Below, one piece after another: positions 1-7,154 of a DNA stretch of 64,000 nucleotides. Position 1 is the first letter of the stretch. Every line of letters starts with the position of its first letter. Source of the stretch: Gordoniibacillus kamchatkensis (lineage in GTDB: Bacteria > Bacillota > Bacilli > Paenibacillales > NBRC-103111); the NCBI RefSeq assembly GCF_000829455.1, contig NZ_JXAK01000014.1, positions 1 to 64,000 on the forward strand. The letters are read 5' to 3'. The notes beneath the pieces are model-generated. The model was not told where the DNA came from. It did no database searches and saw nothing but the letters and a program-made list of their open reading frames with translations. The translations under genes were made by a program, and so were the position numbers.

Positions 1-88
1 GCAACGAACGTCGCGGCGCCCCACCCCTTCGCGTTCCGCATCCTTCCGCATTGCATTCCGGCATCGTTGCCAACGCTTGTATCGTCAT
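1..88 (-). CDS. Partial N-terminus of a minus-strand gene, product unknown
   Basis: An ATG on the minus strand at position 88 follows an AAGGGG ribosome-binding site about 8 bases upstream, and the frame stays open to the window edge (29 codons visible). The visible residues, beginning MTIQALATMPEC, match no family I recognise. It is divergent from the GAF gene, so the region between 89 and 391, with its CRP/FNR-like box, could serve both. The gene call rests only on the start context and could be wrong. Confidence 0.3.
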   Translation of the reverse strand, partial: MTIQALATMPECNAEGCGTRRGGAPRRSL

Positions 89-195
89 GTTCCGTTCCCC
101 TTCGTTCCGATTTGATGTCTCCATCATACCTTGCCGCTTCCAGTCTTCCCATCGGGGGATCGCCGGAATTTGCCGCTCCGCTCCCCTGATCTTTT

Positions 196-211
196 AGTGA
201 GGTTTCTCACA
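196..211. promoter_or_regulatory. CRP/FNR-like box upstream of the GAF gene
   Basis: The sequence AGTGAGGTTTCTCACA fits the TGTGA-N6-TCACA pattern bound by CRP/FNR-family regulators, with one mismatch in the first half. A TACAAT -10 element lies at 234-239. A start site near 246 would put the box centre at about -42, the class II activator position. The same arrangement occurs before the oxidase operon. That the regulator is Fnr-like is inference. Confidence 0.6.
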
Positions 212-391
212 CCGTCCCGTCAGGGAATCGCGCTACAATAGGGAAAAATTGCGCTTATGGCGATAGGGAATTCCCTGAGGCGTATTTCATGGAGTTCCCG
301 GAATGCGGATTCGCCCTGAACAAGTTACAATGAATCGTGGAAGCTTTTGCCCGGAGCGGAGTCATATTCTTAACAGAAGGGGGTGATAGCG

Positions 392-856
392 ATGGATGGC
401 TGCGCTGCGGCGATGGTTGCCGAACTGGACCGGCTGCGGCTGGAGACGGGCAGCGATTTTGCAGCGTTCGCGGTCCCGCTTGAAGGCGAGGCGTCCTGGC
501 GCTGGAGCTGCGCTTCCGGCAATTTGAACAGCCGCTATAAGGGGCTCGTCATAAAATCCGGACGCGGCATTGCCGGCTCTGCGCTGCGAACCGGGCGCGC
601 CGTCGTGCTGGGCCGCCATCGCTACGCTTCCGACTTGCGCAAGGACGATTTGCCGCTGCTTTCAGCGGAAAGGCTCGAAGCCGCCGCCGCGGTGCCGGTG
701 ACGGTACCCGCGGCGGGCGGTTCCAAAGGCGTGCTGCTTGTAGGCGCAAGGTCGCCGCGGGACTATGACGCTGCTTCCGTGGAGAAGCTCTGCGAGTCCG
801 CGCAGCGGATCACCGACTCATTATCTCCATCGGATGGCAATCCGTCCGTTTCTTGA
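392..856 (+). CDS. GAF-domain sensor protein (NreA-like)
   Basis: This 154-residue protein is essentially one GAF domain. It carries the usual KSGRGIAGSAL stretch near residue 55 and a predicted alpha/beta sandwich, with no output domain and no membrane segment. The start ATG at 392 has AAGGGGG about 9 bases upstream; the GTG at 383 overlaps that site. It lies just before a NarL-type response regulator and a PAS kinase, and such stand-alone GAF proteins (NreA in staphylococci) modulate a neighbouring kinase in response to nitrate or another small ligand. Its ligand here is unknown. A CRP/FNR-like box at 196-211 and a strong terminator at 864-892 suggest a separate transcript, probably induced under low oxygen. 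Confidence 0.7.
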   Translation: MDGCAAAMVAELDRLRLETGSDFAAFAVPLEGEASWRWSCASGNLNSRYKGLVIKSGRGIAGSALRTGRAVVLGRHRYASDLRKDDLPLLSAERLEAAAAVPVTVPAAGGSKGVLLVGARSPRDYDAASVEKLCESAQRITDSLSPSDGNPSVS

Positions 857-863
857 GCCTGCC

Positions 864-893
864 AAAATGAACCCCTCTATGGGGTTCATTTTT
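864..893 (+). terminator. Terminator of the GAF gene
   Basis: A perfect 12-bp stem (AAAATGAACCCC with GGGGTTCATTTT), a five-base loop and a T-run follow the GAF gene immediately. The symmetric A-run means it could also act from the other strand. Confidence 0.85.
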
Positions 894-894
894 A

Positions 895-972
895 CCGAAT
901 CAGAAAGTATAAACTTCTCCGAGTTGCTCCCTGATTCGGCATAAAAAGCTTCCGCTAAACGCGGTCGCGCCT
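895..972 (-). repeat. Dispersed repeat R1, copy A
   Basis: The reverse complement of this stretch aligns over about 75 bases with 23945-24018. The shared core is ATGCCGAATCAGGGAG, with TATACTTTCT further on and a GCGTTT-AGCGGAAG segment before it. In this copy CCGAATCAG (895-903) and CTGATTCGG (931-939) can pair, so the repeat is itself a stem-loop. Both copies are intergenic. Function is unknown. Confidence 0.75.
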
Positions 973-982
973 CGTCGAATTG

Positions 983-1003
983 GCTCCGATAGGAGCTTTT
1001 TTT
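983..1003 (+). terminator. Short hairpin with T-run ahead of the response regulator
   Basis: GCTCC-GATA-GGAGC followed by seven Ts lies about 40 bases before the response-regulator start. It could be a second terminator or part of a leader; the stem is only 5 bp. Confidence 0.45.
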
Positions 1004-1043
1004 ATGTTATTATGTACATAACAGACACAAACGGAGGTAGGCC

Positions 1044-1694
1044 ATGAGACTGTTAATCGTAGACGACCACTCGGTTGTCCGCTCCGGAATGGCGATGCTG
1101 CTGAACGGCAAGCACGGCATCGAAGTCGTCGGGGAAGCGGCCGACGGCGACGAAGGCATCGCGAAGGCGATGGAGCTGAAACCGGACGTCGTGCTGATGG
1201 ACCTCAACATGCCGCACGGCAAAGACGGATTAACGGCCACGGCGGAGCTGAAAAAGCTGGAGCCGAACGTGCAAATTCTGATCTTGACGATGCACGACGA
1301 CGACGAATACTTGTTCCGCGCCATCCACGCCGGGGCCGCGGGCTACATTCTGAAGAGCGCCCCCCACGACGAACTCGTCTCCGCCATCCAATCCGTTGCG
1401 GCAGGCAACGCTTATTTATATCCGACAGCGACAAAGCGCCTCATGAGCGAATATTTGGATCGAATGAAAAAAGGGGAGGCCGGCGGCACGTTCGAGACGC
1501 TTTCGGACCGGGAGAAAGAGATTTTGAGCTGGACGGCCAAAGGATACTCCAACAAAGAGATTGCCGAGCATCTGGTCATCAGCGTGAAGACGGTCGAATC
1601 CCATAAAGCGAATCTGATGGAGAAGCTTGGGATCAAGACCCGCCCGGACCTTGTCAAATACGCCTTGAAGAAAGGACTGTTGAACTTTGAGTAA
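1044..1694 (+). CDS. NarL/DegU-family response regulator
   Basis: This 216-residue protein has an N-terminal receiver domain (LLIVDDHSVVRSGM at the start, phospho-acceptor Asp in VVLMDLNMP near residue 53, Lys in GYILKSA near 105). A C-terminal LuxR-type helix-turn-helix follows (LSDREKEILSWTAKGYSNKEIAEHL and KTVESHKANLMEKL, about residues 150-205). It should bind DNA when phosphorylated by the kinase encoded next, whose start overlaps its end by 8 bases. Its position between a GAF sensor and a terminal oxidase operon suggests control of respiration, as for NreC, but its targets are not shown here. Confidence 0.9.
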   Translation: MRLLIVDDHSVVRSGMAMLLNGKHGIEVVGEAADGDEGIAKAMELKPDVVLMDLNMPHGKDGLTATAELKKLEPNVQILILTMHDDDEYLFRAIHAGAAGYILKSAPHDELVSAIQSVAAGNAYLYPTATKRLMSEYLDRMKKGEAGGTFETLSDREKEILSWTAKGYSNKEIAEHLVISVKTVESHKANLMEKLGIKTRPDLVKYALKKGLLNFE

Positions 1695-2802
1695 CGACCC
1701 GAGACCAGGGCCGGCTCCCGAAGTCATCGGAGAAAACGTGCCGGCGCTACTTACGCGGCTGGAGACGGAACCGATGGACCCGCTGCTGCGGGATGAACTG
1801 AGGAACTCCTTGAAGCAGCTGGCGGACGTCAAATTCGCTCTGGACGAGTCCTCTATCGTCGCATTGACCGACCGGCAAGGCCGCATCCAATATGTCAACG
1901 ACAAGTTTTGCGAAATTTCCCGCTTTTCCCGGGAAGAGCTGCTCGGCCAAGACCACCGGGTCATTAATTCGGGATTTCACGACAAGAGCTTCATGCGGGA
2001 CTTGTGGCGAACGATCGGATCGGGGAGCGTATGGCAAGGCGACATCAAAAACCGCGCGAAAGACGGCTCGCCTTACTGGGTGCATACGACGATCGTGCCT
2101 TTCCTTGACGAAAACGGCAAGCCTTATCAATATTTGGCTATTCGCAACGAGGTGACCCGGCTGAAGCAAGTGGAAGAAGACTTGCAGCAGCTTATGATCG
2201 ATATGATGCGGATTCAGGAAGAGGAGCGCCGCCGGTTTTCGCGGGAGCTGCACGACGGCATCGGGCAAAGCTTGTACTCGCTGCTCATCCAAATGGACCG
2301 CATTTTGAGCGAAGAGCCGCGAACCGATTTGCAAAATCTGCGCGCCGGCATATCCGGAATCATCGAAGAGGTGCGAAGCCTCGCCTGGGAAATCCGCCCT
2401 TCCGTTCTCGACGATCTCGGCGTTGTTCCGGCCATCCGCACCTTCCTCGACAATTATTCCAAACATTACGGCATCCGCGTCCGCTTCGAGAACGAGCTGC
2501 GGAGCCGGCTCGATATCCAGACCGAGACGGTCATATACCGAACGATTCAGGAGGCGCTTACCAATACGGCAAAATATGCGCAAACGGACGAAGCATTCGT
2601 GCGCATATACGACAAAGGCGATGCCGCCATCGTACAGATCGAAGATAACGGGCGCGGCTTCATTCGCGAAAGCGCAGGCAAAGGCGTCGGCCTGCTCAGT
2701 ATGGAAGAACGGGCGAAGAGCGTTGGCGGGCAGCTTACCGTACAATCCGAGCCGGGGCGCGGCACCCTTGTCGCACTGAAGGTGCCGAAACACGCCCGCT
2801 GA
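1687..2802 (+). CDS. PAS-domain histidine kinase (DegS/NreB type)
   Basis: The protein is soluble, about 371 residues, with a PAS domain at roughly 45-165 (IQYVNDKFCEISRFSREELLG) and a HisKA_3 dimerisation domain with the phospho-acceptor His in RRRFSRELHDGIGQSL near residue 190. An HATPase_c domain with N-box EALTNTAKYA and G-box DNGRGF follows. The start is a TTG inside the end of the regulator gene, so the two are translationally coupled. Unlike NreB, the PAS region has only one Cys, so the four-Cys Fe-S oxygen sensor is absent; another cofactor or ligand must be sensed. A terminator follows at 2871-2899. Confidence 0.88.
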   Translation: MSNDPRPGPAPEVIGENVPALLTRLETEPMDPLLRDELRNSLKQLADVKFALDESSIVALTDRQGRIQYVNDKFCEISRFSREELLGQDHRVINSGFHDKSFMRDLWRTIGSGSVWQGDIKNRAKDGSPYWVHTTIVPFLDENGKPYQYLAIRNEVTRLKQVEEDLQQLMIDMMRIQEEERRRFSRELHDGIGQSLYSLLIQMDRILSEEPRTDLQNLRAGISGIIEEVRSLAWEIRPSVLDDLGVVPAIRTFLDNYSKHYGIRVRFENELRSRLDIQTETVIYRTIQEALTNTAKYAQTDEAFVRIYDKGDAAIVQIEDNGRGFIRESAGKGVGLLSMEERAKSVGGQLTVQSEPGRGTLVALKVPKHAR

Positions 2803-2870
2803 TCCGGAGCCGTTGCCCGGCAAGACTAAAACAGCGGAATTATATAATCTCTTGCATATCGCGGACTGCG

Positions 2871-2902
2871 GAAGTCCGGGGCGATTAGCCCCGGGCTTCT
2901 TT
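2871..2902 (+). terminator. Terminator after the two-component pair
   Basis: GAAG-CCGGGGC pairs with GCCCCGG-CTTC around a GATTA loop, followed by TTTGTTTG. It ends the regulator/kinase transcript before the oxidase promoter. Confidence 0.7.
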
Positions 2903-2938
2903 GTTTGTAACAAACGGTTCACAATTGAAACCAGCCTA

Positions 2939-2981
2939 TGTGAGATTTCTCACAGTTGCCCCGTAATGCAGCGGCTACAAT
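2939..2981 (+). promoter_or_regulatory. CRP/FNR-like box and promoter of the oxidase operon
   Basis: TGTGAGATTTCTCACA (2939-2954) is a perfect 7-2-7 inverted repeat matching TGTGA-N6-TCACA. A TACAAT -10 element lies at 2976-2981, which puts the box centre near -41.5 of the expected start site and replaces the -35 element. This is classic class II activator geometry and is almost identical to the arrangement at 196-239. Confidence 0.7.
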
Positions 2982-3046
2982 GATACCAGATCACACCCAT
3001 TCGACAAAACGCGCCGGACCGGCGCACCAAGGAGGACATGAACAAG

Positions 3047-3262
3047 ATGACGGACACTTTCACTTCTTCCCGAACGAGAAGCGCTGCCGGGAACCAGCCG
3101 GCTTCCGCAGCGGAGAACCAGTCCGCGAGCCGTCCCGGGGACAAAACGGCCGAAACGAAGGAGCCCTCCTTAAAGGGCACATTCATTGCGGTCATGCTGC
3201 TCGGCGGCTTCATCATCGCCAGCTGGGTGCTCGTGCTCGCGCTGTTTTTGTCGCGCAACTAA
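3047..3262 (+). CDS. Cytochrome c oxidase subunit IIa-like small membrane protein
   Basis: A protein of about 71 residues with a polar, low-complexity N-terminal half and one C-terminal membrane helix (FIAVMLLGGFIIASWVLVLAL). This is the form of the small subunit IIa of ba3-type oxidases, whose helix replaces the missing helix of subunit II. The upstream ATG at 3038 lies only two bases after AAGGAGG, so the ATG at 3047 is preferred. It is the first gene of the operon, 32 bases before subunit II. Confidence 0.7.
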   Translation: MTDTFTSSRTRSAAGNQPASAAENQSASRPGDKTAETKEPSLKGTFIAVMLLGGFIIASWVLVLALFLSRN

Positions 3263-3294
3263 GCCATTTCGGATCGTACAGGGGGAAAACGCTC

Positions 3295-3783
3295 ATGCAC
3301 ATTCATCGTTTGGAAAAAATTTGGATCGGCTTCGGCCTCGCCATGCTGCTCATCTTCTTGCTGCTGACGGGCGTCGCCGCATTCGCTATGGGCATCAGCC
3401 CGCCGTCTTCGTCCAGCCACGAAAATATGCATCACGGCAAAGTCGACCCGACGAAGCTGCAAACGACAGCGCCATTCGACAAGCCCGGGCTGAAGCAAAT
3501 CGGCGACAACGAATACGAGGCCGTGCTTATCGCTTATGCGTTCGGCTACAATCCGGACACGATCGACATTCCGCACGGAGCGAAGGTCCATTTTATCGTG
3601 ACAAGCTCGGACGTTGTGCACGGCTTTGAAATTCCGGGGACGAACGTCAACTTCATGGCCGAGCCCGGAGAAGTGACGGAGTTGACGCACACGTTCGATA
3701 AAGCCGGCCAATTCCTCGTGCTGTGCAACGAGTATTGCGGCACCGGCCATGAAATGATGAAAATGACGATCAATGTGAAATAA
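3295..3783 (+). CDS. Cytochrome c oxidase subunit II (ba3 type)
   Basis: This 162-residue protein has one N-terminal membrane helix (about 10-35) and an extracytoplasmic cupredoxin domain. The binuclear CuA site is complete: a His in SDVVHGFEIPG and the CNEYCGTGHEMM motif (C-x3-C-x3-H-x2-M). It accepts electrons from cytochrome c and passes them to subunit I. The single helix and short length fit b(o/a)3-type enzymes rather than caa3. A GGGGG ribosome-binding site precedes the ATG; subunit I follows after 17 bases. Confidence 0.92.
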   Translation: MHIHRLEKIWIGFGLAMLLIFLLLTGVAAFAMGISPPSSSSHENMHHGKVDPTKLQTTAPFDKPGLKQIGDNEYEAVLIAYAFGYNPDTIDIPHGAKVHFIVTSSDVVHGFEIPGTNVNFMAEPGEVTELTHTFDKAGQFLVLCNEYCGTGHEMMKMTINVK

Positions 3784-3800
3784 TACAGGGGGCACCAAAT

Positions 3801-5459
3801 ATGATATCAACTTCTTCGATAACGGCAGGGAAGCCGTTTCACGAGAACGACGGCCAGCTCGTTCTGGCGCACGTCCTGTTCGCTTTCGCGGCGCTGCTGC
3901 TGGGCGGCATTGCCGGCCTATTGCAGGCGATGGTGCGCGGCGGAACGATTACGCTGCCGCACGGCATCGGGTATTACCAGCTGCTGACGGCCCATGGCGT
4001 CCTGATGGCGCTTATTTTTACCACCTACTTCATTATCGGCTTTCTGTACGGGGGCGTCGCCAAGACGACAGGACGGCTGCTGCCGACGACGCTCGCGCTG
4101 GGCTGGACCGGCTTTCTGCTCATGAGCATGGGTACGGCTGTCGGCACAGTGTTCATTCTGCTCAATAAAGCGACAGTGCTCTATACGTTCTATGCACCGA
4201 TGAAAGCTTCGCCTTATTTCTATGTCGCTCTGGCGCTCGTCGTTGTCGGCTCCTGGCTGAGCGGCTACGGCATCTTTTACCAATACAACTATTGGCGCAA
4301 AACGCATCCCGGCGAACGTTCGCCGCTGTTCTCGTTCATGTCCGTCGTCACGATGCTGCTGTGGCAAGTCGCCACGCTCGGCGTCGCCGCGGAGGTGCTT
4401 ATCCAGCTCATCCCGTGGTCGTTCGGCTGGGTCGATACGATCAATGTGCTGCTGAGCCGCACGCTGTTCTGGTATTTCGGACACCCGCTCGTCTATTTCT
4501 GGCTGCTGCCGGCTTACATTTGCTGGTACGTCGTCATTCCGAAAGTAATCGGCGGCCGCATTTACAGCGATGCGCTAGCCCGCCTGTCGTTCTTGCTGCT
4601 GTTCGTGTTCTCGATTCCCGTAGGCTTTCACCATCAGCTCATGGAGCCCGGCATCTCGCAGTTCTGGAAATTCCTCCAGGTTGCGCTGACGCTTATGGTC
4701 GTCGTACCTTCGCTCATGACCGCGTTCTCCCTGTTCGCTACGTTCGAGCTGGCAGGCAGGGCCAAGGGGGTCAGGGGGGTGTTCGGCTGGCTGAAGGTGC
4801 TGCCGTGGAACGACGTTCGTTTCTTCGCTCCGTTCATGGGCATGCTGATCTTCATCCCGGCGGGAGCCGGCGGCGTCATCAACGCCAGCTACCAGCTTGA
4901 CGAAGTGGTGCACAACACGCTGTGGATTACCGGGCACTTCCACTTGACTGTGGCGACTTCGGTCGCGCTGACGTTTTTCGGGATTGCTTACTGGCTCATT
5001 CCCGCAGTCACGAACCGCAGATTGACACCGCGGCTTAACAAGCTGGGCTTGTGGCAGACGTGGATTTGGGTGATCGGCATGTTCTTCATGTCCGGTTCGA
5101 TGCATACCGTTGGCCTGCTCGGCGCCCCGCGCCGCACAGCTTACACGACCTACGGCGACAACGCGCAGGCGTCGGGCTGGATCCCGTACGAAGTGGTGAT
5201 GGCGATCGGCGGCATGATCCTGTTTGTCGGCGTCCTGCTTATGATCTACAACATTTATGCGCTGCTCCAGGCTCCGGCGGGATATGAGGAATTCCCGATC
5301 GGCGAAGAGCTGGACGGAGCGGAGCCGACGCCGAAGCTGTTCGAGCGCTGGGGCGTGTGGCTCGGCATTTCCGTCGTGCTCATCTTCGTCGCCTACACGA
5401 TCCCTGTCGTCGAAATGATTCAGACCGGTGTCGGCTCGCCAGGGTATAAAACCTGGTAA
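3801..5459 (+). CDS. Cytochrome c oxidase subunit I (ba3/b(o/a)3 type)
   Basis: The 552-residue catalytic subunit reduces oxygen to water and pumps protons. About 13 membrane helices are visible. Metal ligands are recognisable: the heme-b His in LLTAHGVLMAL, the CuB His-Tyr region in FGHPLVYFWLLPAY, the CuB His pair in GFHHQ, and the heme ligands in GHFHLTVATSVALTFFG. The HPLVYFW form is typical of the B-family (ba3) oxidases, which have high oxygen affinity and suit the CRP/FNR-like control upstream. It ends the operon at a strong terminator. Confidence 0.93.
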   Translation: MISTSSITAGKPFHENDGQLVLAHVLFAFAALLLGGIAGLLQAMVRGGTITLPHGIGYYQLLTAHGVLMALIFTTYFIIGFLYGGVAKTTGRLLPTTLALGWTGFLLMSMGTAVGTVFILLNKATVLYTFYAPMKASPYFYVALALVVVGSWLSGYGIFYQYNYWRKTHPGERSPLFSFMSVVTMLLWQVATLGVAAEVLIQLIPWSFGWVDTINVLLSRTLFWYFGHPLVYFWLLPAYICWYVVIPKVIGGRIYSDALARLSFLLLFVFSIPVGFHHQLMEPGISQFWKFLQVALTLMVVVPSLMTAFSLFATFELAGRAKGVRGVFGWLKVLPWNDVRFFAPFMGMLIFIPAGAGGVINASYQLDEVVHNTLWITGHFHLTVATSVALTFFGIAYWLIPAVTNRRLTPRLNKLGLWQTWIWVIGMFFMSGSMHTVGLLGAPRRTAYTTYGDNAQASGWIPYEVVMAIGGMILFVGVLLMIYNIYALLQAPAGYEEFPIGEELDGAEPTPKLFERWGVWLGISVVLIFVAYTIPVVEMIQTGVGSPGYKTW

Positions 5460-5463
5460 CGCA

Positions 5464-5502
5464 AAAACTCCCGGCCGTGGGTCAAGCGGCCGGGAGTTTT
5501 CG
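5464..5502 (+). terminator. Terminator of the oxidase operon
   Basis: A 14-bp stem (AAAACTCCCGGCCG with CGGCCGGGAGTTTT) and nine-base loop start five bases after the subunit I stop codon; the 3' arm ends in TTTT. Confidence 0.88.
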
Positions 5503-5566
5503 TATAGTCCCGCCCATCGCCGCATATGCATGTCATAAACGCTAGAAGAAGGCGGTCGATGCGCGA

Positions 5567-5911
5567 ATGGACTATAACAAGCTGGTTCGCTATTGCGATT
5601 TGAAGCTGCGGCATAAAGAAATCGAAGAGGAGCTGGAAGAGCTGCGCAAGGAAATCGTGGCGATGTACCAAGATTCTTCAGACATCAAAATCAACGACTA
5701 TACACTCAAGATCGTCTATCAAGATAAAAAGAGCTACGACAATCAGAAGGTGTTCGACTCGCTGCCGGACCCGGAGCTGTGGAAAAACGTATCCAAAGTC
5801 GACGGCGCGAAAATTACCGCCCTTATCAAAGCAGAAATCCTATCCGAAGCTATGCTGGAAGGAACGTATACCGTGTCGAAAGTGCCCTACCTGTATGTGC
5901 ATAAATCATAA
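5567..5911 (+). CDS. Conserved-looking small soluble protein, unknown function
   Basis: The 114-residue protein has a charged N-terminal helix likely to form a coiled coil (HKEIEEELEELRKEIVAMY, about residues 16-35) followed by a mixed alpha/beta segment; no signal peptide, membrane helix or metal motif is seen. AAGGCGG precedes the ATG by about 10 bases. It sits alone between the oxidase terminator and its own terminator at 5942-5983. I do not recognise the family and assign no function. Confidence 0.65.
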   Translation: MDYNKLVRYCDLKLRHKEIEEELEELRKEIVAMYQDSSDIKINDYTLKIVYQDKKSYDNQKVFDSLPDPELWKNVSKVDGAKITALIKAEILSEAMLEGTYTVSKVPYLYVHKS

Positions 5912-5941
5912 ACCGCAACCTAAAATCGATGCAGCTTAAGC

Positions 5942-5983
5942 ACGGCGGCAACGGCCGATTCATGGCCGAAAGCCGCCGTTTTT
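5942..5983 (+). terminator. Terminator with nested stem
   Basis: ACGGCGGC pairs with GCCGCCGT around an inner CGGCC/GGCCG stem and is followed by TTTT. It ends the small unknown gene. Confidence 0.8.
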
Positions 5984-6150
5984 AACGTGCGGCCAGCGCC
6001 AGTGCTGTTTTTCATCGCTCGGATCTCCTCCGTATGACATGCCATATTCGTTTGACGGCAGGTACGGGCAGTGAAAACGGCGAATCAGTTATCGCTAGAC
6101 AGTCCACGCACCGAGTGTGTCGCAGCCATACCGGCGGAGGAGGAAAAATT

Positions 6151-7140
6151 TTGAAAGAGAATTGGGAACGGGCGGAAGCGCCTGTAACGCTGGAATTGCC
6201 GGAAATAGCCGAGCTGGTTGCGCCTCTGTTTCGCGGGAAGCGCGTGACCGCAGCCGAGCGGATCGGCATCGGCTTGAGCAATTCCAACTATAAGCTTGAG
6301 CTGGAAGGAATGCGGGAGCCGTACGTACTGCGCTTGTACCGGGGCGACGAGAACGTAGCCGCCAAAGAACGCGATATTGCCCGTTTGCTGCGGGGAACCG
6401 TCCCTGTGCCCGACATCCTATACGCGGACTGGAGCCGCACGCGGTACAAGAGCCCGTGGGCTGTCGTCGAATGGCGCGAAGGCGCGCTGCTTCGGGACGT
6501 CATCAGATCCGGCAATGCCGAACAAATCGCTTCGGCCGCCGCATCTGCCGGAGCCGTTCTGGCCCGAATCCATTCATACCGATTCCCCGCTCCCGGCTTC
6601 TTTGGCCCAAATTTGAGCATCGCCCACCCCTTTGCGATGGACGCCGACAACTTTCTAAGCTTCATGGAGCACAGCCTGTTTGAAGCCCAGTCCGGAGTAT
6701 GGCTCGGGGAAGAGCTGAAGCAGGCGGTATGGTCCATGTGCCGGCGCTGCAGCCCGCTTATTTCACAGCGCGAAGAGCCGCCGGTGCTCGTTCATTCCGA
6801 TTTTAACGGCTTAAATATACTGGTTCGCTGCGATTCGTCCGGCTGCAGCGTCTCGGCCGTGCTCGATTGGGAGTTCGCTTTTGCCGGCAGCGGGCTCGTC
6901 GATATCGCCAACATGCTGCGCTATGAACCGCGCGATTCGGCGCTCGAGCGGCATTTTATCCGCGCGTATATAGAACACGGCGGCACACTTCCGTCCAATT
7001 GGAGACTGCTTTCCAAGCTTGACGATCTCATCGCCCTATGCGATATGCTGAACGGCTCGATGGCTCAGACGCCCAATCGGATTAACGACCTGCGGCGCCT
7101 CATAGCGGCAACCGTGCAAGCCGAGTGCCAAGGAGACTGA
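6151..7140 (+). CDS. APH-fold phosphotransferase family protein
   Basis: The frame is open from 6034, but a strong GGAGGAGG lies before a TTG at 6151, giving 329 residues. The aminoglycoside-phosphotransferase/choline-kinase fold is shown by an N-terminal lobe with a GxSNSNYKL nucleotide loop, the catalytic loop HSDFNGLNILV (Asp and Asn of the Brenner motif) and the metal-binding VLDWEFAFAG. Substrate cannot be read from sequence: homoserine, choline, sugar or drug are all possible. It converges on the exporter gene at 7155 with only 14 bases between them. Confidence 0.8.
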   Translation: MKENWERAEAPVTLELPEIAELVAPLFRGKRVTAAERIGIGLSNSNYKLELEGMREPYVLRLYRGDENVAAKERDIARLLRGTVPVPDILYADWSRTRYKSPWAVVEWREGALLRDVIRSGNAEQIASAAASAGAVLARIHSYRFPAPGFFGPNLSIAHPFAMDADNFLSFMEHSLFEAQSGVWLGEELKQAVWSMCRRCSPLISQREEPPVLVHSDFNGLNILVRCDSSGCSVSAVLDWEFAFAGSGLVDIANMLRYEPRDSALERHFIRAYIEHGGTLPSNWRLLSKLDDLIALCDMLNGSMAQTPNRINDLRRLIAATVQAECQGD

Positions 7141-7154
7141 CCGGCCATCCAGCT

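Noticed and set aside
1687..2802. Kinase as true NreB with oxygen-sensing Fe-S PAS
   Set aside because: Only one Cys is present in the PAS region; NreB needs four.
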